The notes below the pieces were generated by a model. The model was not told the origin of the DNA. It was given only the letters and a program-made list of their open reading frames with translations, and searched no databases. DNA of 64,000 nt from Turbatrix aceti (taxonomy: Eukaryota; Nematoda; Chromadorea; Rhabditida; Panagrolaimidae): assembly GCA_963969345.1 (NCBI GenBank), contig OZ017767.1, positions 10,360,471 to 10,424,470 on the forward strand, given 5' to 3'. A program made the translations under genes and the position numbers. Shown here one piece after another: positions 21,805-32,962 of the stretch (the first letter of the stretch is position 1; each line of letters opens with the position of its first letter).

Positions 21805-22850
21805 ATGCACACACTATGGACCATCAGTTTTGTAAATTGTTATGTTGGGTCCACTGTCGGAATTTTACTAAACTTACTGTTGTTATACTGGGTACGAACA
21901 GTCGGCATAAGAGGCTATAATATTTTTCTGATTCAAACTCATGTTACCTACATAGCATTTTCTGTCGTCCAAATACTTTTGGCACCCGTATGATGCATTT
22001 TTTTTGTTCTCAATCGTTTTTCAAATAATATGTTTTAGTTTTATGTTGTACTCATCAATTCATCAAATTTCGTGACGAGAAACAGTGCTCTGCCTAAAAA
22101 CCTACACCAAGTTTTGGCGCCCTTTCTAAATGGTCTCCTTCATCTTGGCCACCTGTTTACTGTAAGCGGATTTGTATACCGTTATCGTCAAATTTGTTAC
22201 AGTCAAAAATTTACATATCGTTACTGCATGGTTCAAGACGTTATATGCATTTGTTTGGCGTCTTTATCCGCAATCGTATGGTTTTTTGTAACATTACCAA
22301 ATACCAATCCCATTATATTACAAGAAATCTCGAATTTTCTTGGGACCAATGACTACTTTCTCATTGGACAACGACCGCCGGTATGAATTTTTTTGTATTT
22401 TTAATAATGTGTTGAATATTTTTGTAGAAAAATTCATTGTCTGCATTTGGTTTTTCGTTGATTGAAGTATTTCATATGAGCGAATACTGCATAATTATAT
22501 ACTGTTGCATCAAAACAAGAAAATATCAAAACACCCACAAAGATTCTATGACTCCCCATACTCTAAAAATTCTGCGACAAATAAATCGGGCACTAACTAT
22601 ACAGGTTCAAACTTTTTTAAATGAAATGAACAAAAATTATGCTCAAACTTTTAAGGCATTGGTTCCGTTGATATTTGGAGTCTTGCCAGCGTTCGTCATT
22701 GTGCTTGTCATTTTTCCCGATAGTACTAGCCGTCATATCGCTGTTAACTGCGCTTACATCGGACTTGCATGGATTCCTGCCATTGATGCTCTGGCTATAC
22801 TAATGACTGTCCAAACTTTGAAACAAAAGATATTTAAGATTTTAAAGTGA
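21805..22850 (+). CDS. 7TM chemoreceptor D, intact
   Basis: 298 residues; exons 21805-21987, 22039-22380, 22428-22604, 22656-22850. Exon 2 begins FYVVLIN where the paralogues have YHVELG. TM3 motif VSGFVYRYRQIC; TM7 AWIPAIDALAILMTV. Intron 3 is 51 bp, a multiple of three, and has no in-frame stop, so retaining it would simply add 17 residues between TM5 and TM6. The duplicate at 30596-31407 has lost exon 1, so this is the only complete D. Confidence 0.85.
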
Positions 22851-23064
22851 TGTTTAAGAAAATCAATGAGTGAAGGACAGAAGAAAAACACTGTAAGCTC
22901 AATAACTCGGTTCGTCAATGGCAAATATTTTTTATAAAAAAATAATGTTTTTGTAAAACACGGAAGTTTTACAGTCTTGTGTCTTCCGTCAGTTAACGTA
23001 TTATATTGTAGGTTTACTTATGTCACGCAACAATCTAACTATTGTTTTTAGAAGTAGAAGTCTA

Positions 23065-26000
23065 CACTGAAAAAAATCATGTCAGGAAAAACAGCCAAAT
23101 TTGGCTGTTTTTGTGCTATTTCCAAAAACGACAGTTTTCTCTGACACATTTCTGGCTGTTAAAACTGACACATTTGGCCACAAAAACTGACAAATGGGTT
23201 TTTCCCGCGCTTTTTCGTTGCCCTGCTTTTTGCCATTGATTACCCCCTATTGTGCCATTCAAACCGTAGTTTACATCATAATTTATCATTATCAAACAAA
23301 TAATCAACAAAAAAGCATACACAAAAAATCAGCGGAATTTGTCGTTCTTGTGGAGCTGTTTGCTCGTCTGTTTCTGTTCTGGAGTGTCACCGTGTAAGTA
23401 GGCCAGAGCTTGCAGTAGCCGTTGTCGAGTTCATCATGTCGTCGCCGTCAACGTCGATTTCACCGCTGCCCCTTGACCGTTGATGAAGCCGATTGGGCCT
23501 AAAAATCAAGAAAATTAGCTCGGTTTTCAATTTTTTTCCAAAAACTTACATTTTGCATGCAGGCAAGAGTGTATGAAGGCTATGTGAAGTAATCTGAAAG
23601 CTTGGAAGAATTACTGAATACAAAATAAAACCCCAGGTATTTTTATTAAAAAATTTGATGCCAACTGCCCTTCAATCATTTTTTTCCTTTTTCTGCAATT
23701 GTGAAGCCAAATCTTGGCACCCCAGCTGTCGCAGCGCAATCCTACCTAACAAATCGCAGAACTCTCATGGCACAATCGCATAAAATGGAAAAAAATGATT
23801 AAAACTTGGTTGGTATACAAAAAATAGTGAAACCGCCCCAAAACTTGGAAAAATTCAAAAACCTACGTCGGTGGAGGAAGGTTTGCTCGGATAAGGGTGC
23901 CGGTAGGTTGTACATGCTTGGAGGGTGTCGCCGGAAGAGTCTGAAACAAAACCAAAAAAATTCACGCTAAAAAAACAACAATTACAACACGAACGAGAAA
24001 AAAAGAACATAGACAAAAAAAGAACAAAGTTGGGCTGATCAAGCCGAGCGCTGCGACGCAACATTCGTGTTGAGACTCCTCAACAACGGAAAAGTCGCAG
24101 AACGCGCTATTTGTAAAATTAATTGGACGAAATTTATTTCTAAATTCGAAAACTTAGGTTTTTGAATAGATATTTGTAAATTTTTTGTTTTGACAAAATA
24201 GAATCACGTATTGTCGTTCGAACTGGGCTATTGGCGTTTTTCAGAATTTTCATTTTTGACAAAATTAAAGGAGGTGTACTAGAAAATTCATTACTTGGTA
24301 AAAAATAAAGTTACGCATGCAGTTAAAAATGAATTCGAAGCGCAACAAAATTCTCTATCCAATAAAAATATGCACATGCTTCACCATATTTTTCAAATGC
24401 CTGAAAAACTCAAACTTCCAAAAATTTTTCCCGAAAAATGAATTTTCAAAACTTTTTCGAAGCGTAATCCAAAAACTAAAATTGGCATCGCATTCTACAG
24501 TATCTTTTACATCTGGGGCGGTTATTTCAGAATTTTACATTTATTCCGCGCGCCAGTGCAAAATTTCTTCTGAACCTCCCTTTTTTTGATGAGCAGACAC
24601 CAAAATTTTTCAAAGTAGGGTTCGGTAAAAAAATCGGCATGGATCGCGTTTGAAATGCATTTAAGCGAAAAGTTAGGGTCCGGAGCAGAAATGAACGCTG
24701 AAGCGAATGACGTACTCAGTTTTTTAAATTGAGTTCTAAAAAGTTCCGAAAACCTAATTTTTCTCAGAAATTTCATTTTTTTCAAAACTTCTAAGGTGAT
24801 AAGGTATAGATTTTTCTTCAAAATCAGTTAGAGAATTTTGTTTCGCTTCAGAATTGCTTTTGTTTGCCTTCCTAGCTCATTTTGTTTATGCGCCGCGATT
24901 TTTCTACCATACCGCCTTCGATTTTGTCAATTTTGAACAAATTAAAAAAAAGAATTATGTCAGCATAAAGAACACCCCTGAAACTGTCTGCAAACAAAGT
25001 TTCATAAAAAAAACTGAATTTTGGGCTGAGTTACATTTTTTTGTAATTTGGTGCGAAATCCACATCTTCAAAATGCATTGACTCGCGCGCGCAACATGCG
25101 AAAGCCTCGGCAGTCTGGTGCGCCTTGGAACTCTGGACAAAAGTCGGTTGAATTTAATTTATTTAAAAAATTCAAAACAATGAGCGTTTATTGTCTATTG
25201 TCTTCCTTTTTTTGGTACAAATAGAATCAAGCATCATCTTTCTAATGAGGCGATTCCCGTTTTGCAAAGTTGGCGTTTGTGACACATTTGAGTAGGGTGT
25301 ACTAGAAAAATCATATTTATGTACGTAATAAAGATCGAAACACAATCCAAAATGCATTCGACGCGCAACAAAATTTTCTTTCTAACGATTATATTTAGTC
25401 CTACCCTAATGATTAGGCAAGTGCAAGAAAAAATTAAATTTTTGAAACAAAAATTTTGTTTCGAAAATTTCGAAACATTTTCGAAACCGGATCAAAAAAC
25501 GAATATCAAAATTGGATTCCGCAGCATCTTTTACGTCTTAGGGCGGTGTTTCAGAATTTTTTCTCTTTCCGACGCGCCGGTGTATAATTTCTCCTGAACC
25601 CTACTTTTTTTGAGTTCCAGGCAACAAAAATTTTCAAAGTAAGGTTCGGCAAAAAAATCAACAAACGGCGCGTTTGTTATGCATTTTTTTGAAAAATTAG
25701 ACTCAGGGGTAAAAATGAACGCAGAATACAATGGTGCTATCAGTTTTGTGACTCGGGTTCTAAAAAGTTTCGAAAACCTAATTTTTTTCGGAAATTTCAA
25801 TTTTTTCGAAACTTTCAAAGTGACATAGTGTATATTTTTTTTCAAAATTAGTTAGAGAATTTTATTGCGCTTCAGAATTGCTGTCCCCCACATTTTTAGC
25901 TTTTCTGGTTCACTCACAACGATTTTTTTACCATACCTCCCTCAATTCGACAATTTTGGCCAATTTCGGCAATCAAAATTGTTCGAACATTTGTATTTTT

Positions 26001-26427
26001 GCTTGCCAAAAAACTAGAAATGCCGAATACAATAGAAAAACACCATAAAAAAATTTTTCGTATTGCGGGACTCGAACCGCACACCCTCAGCTTCGCAGTC
26101 CTACCCCCTACCAGCATCGCTATTTTGGAAAAAGCTGGGCTTTTTTTCATTTTCGCCGCGGCTGAAACCAGATGCCTTATCTCCTATCATTTTCACCCAA
26201 AGATGATAAATCCACTTTTTAAACGATGCTGGGAACACAAGAAAACATTTGCATATGCAGAATGCCACATAAAACCCTCAACAACCCAGTTTGAAAAACT
26301 GAGCTTTTGAAATATGTCAGTTTTTCCTGACAAGAAAATGGCTGTTTTGAAAACAGCCAAAATTTGGCTGTTTTTTTGTACAAAAAGTGTCAGTTTTGAA
26401 AACTGACATAAAAATTTTTTCTCAGTG
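23065..26427. mobile_element. CACTG-ended DNA transposon at the duplication junction
   Basis: 3363 bp, starting CACTGAAAAAAATCATGTCAG and ending with the inverse (CTGACAT...TCAGTG), bordered by TA on both sides as in Tc1/mariner-like elements. Subterminal parts hold several TGTCAG/CTGACA motifs and an ACAGCCAAATTTGGCTGT palindrome. The interior is AT-rich with two diverged direct repeats (about 24265-24880 and 25288-25893). No transposase frame is recognisable. The left flank equals the right end of the duplicated block and the right flank equals its left end. Confidence 0.82.
26057..26125 (-). other. tRNA-like segment with a B-box
   Basis: On the minus strand there is a perfect B-box GGTTCGAGTCC preceded at tRNA-like distance by an A-box-like TGGTAGGGGGTAGGA. 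The T-stem pairing is imperfect (loop or stem off by one) and the acceptor stem is not convincing. It lies inside the junction transposon. Either a decayed tRNA gene or a tRNA-derived SINE promoter. Confidence 0.35.
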
Positions 26428-26488
26428 TAATGCTGAAAATTTTATCCAACCAAATTTTATTCAATGTAAACATTGAAATTTAACATAC

Positions 26489-26671
26489 TGGTGTTAGAAG
26501 GATCGAGAGAAAAGAAAACGCAATATGAACAATATGCGTTTGAACAAGGCAGACGTTATAGCCCTTGATTCCTTCTTTGTGGACCCAGTATAGTAGCAGG
26601 ACATCGAGTATTATGCCAGAAGCTGAAGCGATATACGTGTTGATAAAACAGACAAGCCACAGCGTGTGCAT
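26489..26671 (-). pseudogene. Chemoreceptor A exon 1 only (truncated by duplication)
   Basis: 183-nt exon identical in layout to 15949-15767, with an intact ATG and GTATGT donor, but exons 2-4 were not included in the duplicated block. The upstream region still carries the uninterrupted GTAACACCATTT site. A promoter may survive without a gene. Confidence 0.88.
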
Positions 26672-27342
26672 AGTAACACCATTTATCGGAACCTAACTGA
26701 TATTTAATATGAATAAATACGTAGGTTTTAGGTTGGAACAACACGCCTCCATTTTTATGATAATAAGCTTGAAGCAGTAAAGTTGACATCGAAAATATAG
26801 CTCATTAAGCAATTATAATTATTTGTTTTGGTTATGACACAGCTACTGACAAGATACACCACAGTCAAAAAACTCATGCAAGCCAGCATGACAAATCAAG
26901 AAGTACATAAGCTCAACTATTGCAAACAAACATCGCGAATTCTCTCATTTATCATAAAATATAACAAAATAAATAAATATTGAAAAGTACCCATTTTTTC
27001 AACACTTTTCAAACACTAATGGCAAGTATATGGACAAATTTTTGATTTGAAAATTATGTGGTAATTATTAAACAATAACATGGCGTCAATTTGAAAATGA
27101 AAACGTTTACCAGTAAAAGCGTGTACATATAAAATTTGGAAAAACATTTATTTGCACTTACAATAGTTAGGAGTAAAACAGCACGTATACGTGCACCCGT
27201 GAGTATTGAAAAAATAACTAAATACCAAATCAAGAAACAGTTAAAAAATGTTATTTGTATTATATTTACCAGTAATAATAGCACAGAAATTTGTGTCTAA
27301 ATATTAACAACTCGTAATTCATATTCATTTCTGAGTTTTCCT

Positions 27343-28622
27343 ATGCATAGGTTGTGGATAATCAGTCTTGCCAATATATTATTATTATTATTATTTCACC
27401 ATTACTCAGTGGTTAGTTATCATTAGACCAGATGTTAGGAGGCACAAATGACGTCCACGTAGGCGTAAATGTCTCGATTCGTTTTGGTCGCGATTTCTTC
27501 TTCCCCTCGTCGTTGTGGTCTGTTTTTCGTCTTGTTGAACACCGAGTTGAGCGAATCGGCCCATCGTAAGGAAGGGTGTCCCACGGGTCGTTTTGCCAAT
27601 ATATATGTTGGATCAATCATCGGTATTATTCTAAACATATTGTTGTTGTACTGGATGCACAATGTCGGAATTAAGGGCTATAGTATTTTCTTTATTCAGA
27701 CTCACGCTGCTTACATAGCCTTTTCTGTCTTGCAACTACTTTTGACACCGGTATGTTAACATTACTTGAAATAATTTTTTTAACAACACTTTTAGTATCA
27801 TGTAGAACTCGGCAATTCGTCATATCAAGTGACGAGAAACATAGCTTTGCCTAAACCTTTTCACCAAGTATTCACACCAATTCTCAATTGCATGCTACAT
27901 CTTGGCAACCTGTTTACAATCAGCGGATTCGTTTTCCGATACCGTAGAATTTGCAGCAAGCAACAATTGACAAGTCGTTATTGCGTTCTTCAAGGAATTG
28001 TGTGCATCTTTGTTTCAATTATGGTTACAGTAATTACGTATTTTGCCACATTGCCAACTTTGTCCCCCAATACATTAAATGAAATATCAAAGTTTCTTGA
28101 AACAGATGCTTACTTTCTCGTTATGGAACGCTCGCCGGTTTGCCATCCATGATTGTCGTTTATAAGTTTCAAATTTAATTTTTAGAATAACTTGTTTACA
28201 ATAATTGGTCTTTCATTAATTGCAGTGATCAGCTTTATTGAATACTGCATAATAATCTATTCGTGCATTAAAGTAAAAAAACACCTCAATGCTCACAAAA
28301 ACCAAATGACCCAACAGACATTGAAACTAAATCAGCAAATAAATCGCGCTTTAACTGTCCAGGTTGCACATTTTTTGTACACTTAAACTTAAAATATATT
28401 TATTTATTTATTCTAAAATATGTTTAGGCATTGGTTCCGCTTGTTTTTGGAGTTTTACCAACGTTGGTCCTGGTATTTCTCCACCCGCCCGACAGCAATA
28501 GCAACTATATTGCAAGCAACATTGCTTACTTTGGATTTTCATGGATACCCGCCGTTGATGCTCTAGCCATTATAATGACTGTCAAGACTTTTAAACAAAA
28601 GATTATTATAATATGTTTTTAA
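27343..28622 (+). CDS. 7TM chemoreceptor B', exon 1 interrupted but open frame restored
   Basis: Exons 2-4 (27796-28137, 28186-28362, 28428-28622) are intact, and exon 3 has the correct 177 nt missing in copy 1. Exon 1 starts at 27343 but after 12 codons is interrupted by an RTE fragment at 27380-27592. The fragment, read antisense, supplies an ATG at 27469 and an open frame that runs into NIYVGSIIGIILN of TM1 and on to the donor at 27751. A receptor of normal TM content with a new N-terminus of about 43 residues is therefore possible. Whether it is transcribed from a usable promoter is unknown, so pseudogene is the alternative. Confidence 0.6.
27380..27592 (-). mobile_element. 5'-truncated RTE retrotransposon in gene B' exon 1
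   Basis: 213 bp, minus orientation, ending in TTATTATTATT at its 3' side. The minus strand encodes the RT C-terminus (RPVGHPSLRWADSLNSVF). Target duplication TTGCCAATATAT at 27368-27379 and 27593-27604. Copy 1 of the block carries the single, uninterrupted site. Confidence 0.88.
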
Positions 28623-29182
28623 ATTGATGTTTTTTTTTGTAAATTGTGGTGTTTCTAACGTTTCCTGATATCGCTGCAAACTTTACTTACATCGGAATCG
28701 CCATTGATATTAAGATTATATATGTATATTAGTTTATGGTAAAAACAGTTAGTACAAAGTTGGAATGGCGTTGAATGACATAATACAATTTAGATTAGAC
28801 ATTGCTCTATAAACTAAATACGTCTGGCAAAAGTATAATAAAATTCACTATCACAGTATGATGTCTTTAGTGTCTTTGGTACATTAAAATGTGACATACT
28901 GGTGTTAAAAAACTTTTAAAAAACGGTATAATATGCCCTTTAATTAATTTGCGTCTGAACAAACGTTAAAGCGTATCCAGTACCGTAATATTACGTCGAG
29001 TACTAATAATAAATAAGATTAATTCGGCTGCAGGCCAGTGGCTCCGCCCATTTGTCTAAAGTCGTGTATGCAAGAGATTTTCCGTAATGTATTTTCTCTG
29101 AGAAGGCGGTTGTGTAACAGTTCGTCGTAAGCCTTGTATACGTCTGCAATATCATCCTCGTCAAAGCACAAGTTTGACGAGG

Positions 29183-30299
29183 ATGCACACATTGTGGATA
29201 ATCAGCTTTGTAAACATCTATGTTGGATCAACCATTGGCATCCTTCTAAATTTGCTATTGTTGTACTGGACGCACAAAGAAGGCATCAAAGGTTATAATG
29301 TTTTTCTTATTCAGACTCACATTGCCTACATAGTATTTTCTGTCATGCAGATACTTTTGGCACCGGTATGATATACGTTTCTTTATAAAGCTTTTTAAAA
29401 AGGTAATTCTTCAGTATCATGTAGAGCTTGGCACTATGTCATATCTAGTGACCAGAAATATGGCATTGCCACCAATTTTTCACGAAGTATTGTCACCAGT
29501 TCTCAATAGTATGCTACATCTTGGCAACATGTTTACTGTCAGCGGATTTGTGTATCGATACCGCAGAATTTGTTATCAACAAGAATTGACCAATTGTTAT
29601 TGCATTGTTCAAGCAATTACTTGTTTATTTATGACATCCTTAACTGCAATAATTACGCATTTTGCAACAATGCCGACTTTGAATCCAAATACATTGAACG
29701 AAATTTCGAAGTTTCTCGAAACCGATGCATATTTTCTTGCAATGCAACGATTGCCGGTTTGTTATTTAGCATATTAGTATGATAGTTTTATGGTAGTATG
29801 GTAGTATGATTGTATAGTATAATATTTAGTATAATAATATGGACTATAATTATAATTTGTTTTTTAGGATAACACATTGTCGATAATAGGTGTTTCGTTT
29901 ATCGCGCTATTCAATTTTATTGGATACGGCGTAATTATCTACTCGTGCATCAAAGCAAAAAAATACTTTAACGCCCACAAAAACCAAATGACCAGACAGA
30001 CGCTAAAGATAAATCATCAAATAAATCTCGCGTTAAATGTTCAGGTTGAAACTTTCATTGATATTTCAATATAATCAGTATATTTTTAATTTCTTTAGGC
30101 ATTGGTTCCAATTATTTTTGGAGGGGTACCAACGTTGTCCATTGTGTTCCTCCACCTGCCCGACAGTAATAGCAACTACATCGCCAGCAACGTTGCATAC
30201 TTTTTATTTTCATGGATACCTGCCTTTGATGCGATAGCTATCCTCATGACTGTCAGCGCTTTTAAACAAAAAATTGTCGTGTTGTTGAAACGGTGTTAA
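29183..30299 (+). CDS. 7TM chemoreceptor C', intact copy
   Basis: 300 residues; exons 29183-29365, 29415-29756, 29868-30044, 30099-30299. TM5 region reads SIIGVSFIALFNFIGYGVII, absent from the frameshifted copy 1. Just before the ATG the sequence differs from copy 1: an imperfect palindrome (ATCCTCGTCAAA, 7-nt loop, TTTGACGAGGAT) replaces TTTCATATT, moving the upstream in-frame context. This is the only functional C in the window. Confidence 0.86.
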
Positions 30300-30595
30300 A
30301 AAAACTTGCGTAAATACCCCGTGCTGCTGTAATTAATGGCAATGTTTTTTATAATTAATTATAAAAAACATCATCGTATTTCTGTTTTTAGGTCATGTTT
30401 TTGACAAAAGTTGGCATTTTTTTGTGGCAGTTTTTTAATCATTTTAATTGTTGTTTTTTTGCCAACGCATTCAAAATTTCAAAAAAATCATATATTTCTC
30501 TTAAACCGACATATTTAATTGTAATTGGTATATATGTTTGTTCATGCCAGTTAAAAATAAAAGCACGTTGTGCCAACCAAAATATTATGTTTTAG

Positions 30596-31407
30596 TTTTA
30601 TGTTGTACTCATCAATTCATCAAATTTCGTAACGAGAAACAGTGCTCTGCCTAAAAACCTACACCAAGTTTTGGCGCCCTTTCTAAATGGTCTCCTTCAT
30701 CTTGGCCACCTGTTTACTGTGAGCGGATTTGTATACCGTTATCGTCAAATTTGTTACAGTCAAAAATTTACATATCGTTACTGCATGGTTCAAGACGTTA
30801 TATGCATTTGTTTGGCGTCTTTATCCGCAATCGTATGGTTTTTTGTAACATTACCAAATACCAATCCCATTATATTACAAGAAATCTCGAATTTTCTTGG
30901 GACCAATGACTACTTTCTCATTGGACAACGACCGCCGGTATGAATTTTTTTGTATTTTTAATAATGTGTTGAATATTTTTGTAGAAAAATTCATTGTCTG
31001 CATTTGGTTTTTCGTTGATTGAAGTATTTCATATGAGCGAATACTGCATAATTATATACTGTTGCATCAAAACAAGAAAATATCAAAACACCCACAAAGA
31101 TTCTATGACTCCCCATACTCTAAAAATTCTGCGACAAATAAATCGGGCACTAACTATACAGGTTCAAACTTTTTTAAATGAAATGAACAAAAATTATGCT
31201 CAAACTTTTAAGGCATTGGTTCCGTTGATATTTGGAGTCTTGCCAGCGTTCGTCATTGTGCTTGTCATTTTTCCCGATAGTACTAGCCGTCATATCGCTG
31301 TTAACTGCGCTTACATCGGACTTGCATGGATTCCTGCCATTGATGCTCTGGCTATACTAATGACTGTCCAAACTTTGAAACAAAAGATATTTAAGATTTT
31401 AAAGTGA
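30596..31407 (+). pseudogene. Chemoreceptor D' lacking exon 1
   Basis: Exons 30596-30937, 30985-31161 and 31213-31407 match D exons 2-4 without lesion, but D's first exon and promoter are missing. The sequence jumps from the GTGCCAAC that corresponds to 20333 straight to the end of D intron 1. TM1-TM2 are absent, so no working receptor. Confidence 0.85.
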
Positions 31408-31621
31408 TGTTTAAGAAAATCAATGAGCGAAGGACAGAAGAAAAACACTGTAAGCTCAATAACTCGGTTCGTAAATGGCAAATATTTTTTATAAAAAAAT
31501 AATGTTTTTGTAAAACAAGGAAGTTTTACAGTCTTGTGTATTCCGTCAGTTAACGTATTATATTGTAGGTTTACTTATGTCACGCAACAATCTAACTATT
31601 GTTTTTAGAAGTAGAAGTCTA

Positions 31622-32726
31622 CTTTTTAAAGAAAGCATTCTACTTGACATTTTAAATTGCGTGTTTTTAATGAATACAAATATAAAAATATATTTTAATT
31701 ACGTGAAAAAATGCAATACCTATTTTTTTATTTATTTGAATCATAAATAATAAAATAAAAAATATTTCATACGCAAGTAGCTAACTATGTACAATTTTAG
31801 AATACAGTATTTTTTTTCGTTGGTGAAGGCGACCTGTTACCTGTGTTATTTTATTTTACAAAATAAATATTACGACGGTGTAAAATAAGGTGTGGCTGTT
31901 AATGATAAATGTTATTTTTTAAAACAAATAAACGGAAAAAAACATGAGCTGTATTACGGTATAATATTATTTTGATAGTGCAACGAAATCCATAATGTGT
32001 TTCAAAAACAAATCATTTTGGACTAACGTTAACGCAGGTTTCATTTTTTTCAAATCCACAAAAATTTAAATAGTTTTAATGTTTGAAATAAATATTGGTT
32101 CCGTTGACCCTTGGAAAGCAAAACATACAGCTGTTAATAAAAAACTGTTTGTAATACAAATTTAATATCAGACTCATTAACAAAAAGTCATCAGTTTGTC
32201 TGTTTGGCATGCGTTACAACTTTTTTATATATTGTTAAAACGCTTTTTTTTTGAAGTTTTTTAATATAATAAATATATTTATTGCACAATTTTTTTCACT
32301 TTTTTTTGTTCTTCATTGGTATCACATCGCATCACAGTTAACCTATAAATGTGGATATTATAGTTTCCGTTACGCAAACAAATTTGTTGAAAGTCGCTTT
32401 CAGGAATACATTCAAACTTTGTGAAAAGCGGTCCGTTTGGCATTTTAAGTTGCGTGTTTTTATGAATTTAGTAAAAAATACAAAAAAACACGCAACTTAA
32501 AAATACGCCAATTTGAATATTTTTTACGCCAATTATAAACGCTAAAATGATTATCTAAAACTCATTTTTTGTACGAGATAGATAAATGAAATGAAATACT
32601 ACTCTGACAAACTGTATCAGCAAAGGCGGTCCTTCATTACCTGTGTAATCAGAAAAAAATTTATGTCTGGTGTTTCTGTGATGCTGTAAAACTTATAATT
32701 ATAATAATATAGGAAACCCTGTAGTG
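31622..32726. other. Intergenic with repeated upstream module
   Basis: AT-rich. Contains copies of the cluster's conserved spacer blocks: AAGGCGACC...TTACCTGTG at 31826, AAAAGCGGTCC at 32425 and AAAGGCGGTCC...TTACCTGTG at 32622. A short inverted repeat (arms TTTTAAGTTGCGTG / CACGCAACTTAAAA) sits at about 32443-32500. No exon found. Confidence 0.5.
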
Positions 32727-32897
32727 TTATCAATCAATCAATCAATCAATTTATCTCTTACTCGTACACACGGGATTATACAAATCAGTGGGGTCGTACG
32801 AAGAGGGGTCATCAAAGAAAAACAATCCGTCTGAAATCGAAGTCCTTGGTAGAAGCGTTGTAGGCAATGGCGAGGTCGTCGGTCCAGCGCATTATCA
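32727..32897 (-). mobile_element. 3' end of a second non-LTR retrotransposon family
   Basis: The minus strand encodes an RT-tail-like RWTDDLAIAYNAS and ends in (ATTG)n repeats at 32730-32750. TTATCAA on both sides could be a short target duplication. It differs in sequence and tail from the RTE fragments at 16 and 27 kb. Confidence 0.6.
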
Positions 32898-32907
32898 AAT
32901 ATTAAGA

Positions 32908-32962
32908 ATTTAAATATAATTAATATTTGATCAAGAATCAAATATTAATTATATTTAAATTT
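32908..32962. repeat. Perfect 25-bp-arm hairpin just upstream of gene E
   Basis: AT-rich inverted repeat with a 4-nt loop (arms contain AATTTAAATATAATTAATAT and its complement), ending about 22 bp before the gene E ATG. It could form a cruciform or a stem in the 5' leader. Confidence 0.7.

Larger units (their letters stand above)
15706..23064. repeat. Tandem segmental duplication, copy 1
   Basis: Runs from a TA inside gene A (exon 2 start) to a TA at 23063-23064. It is near-identical to 26428-31621 over long stretches, including introns and spacers. Differences are insertions of RTE fragments (15963-16614 and 20213-20258) and an extra segment 20334-22024. Confidence 0.92.
26428..31621. repeat. 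Tandem segmental duplication, copy 2
   Basis: Begins at TAATGCTG (as 15706) and ends at GTAGAAGTCTA (as 23064). Differs from copy 1 by a 213-bp RTE insertion in gene B exon 1, lack of the two copy-1 RTE inserts, and absence of 20334-22024 (D exon 1 and its extra copy). Small indels differ as well. Confidence 0.92.
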
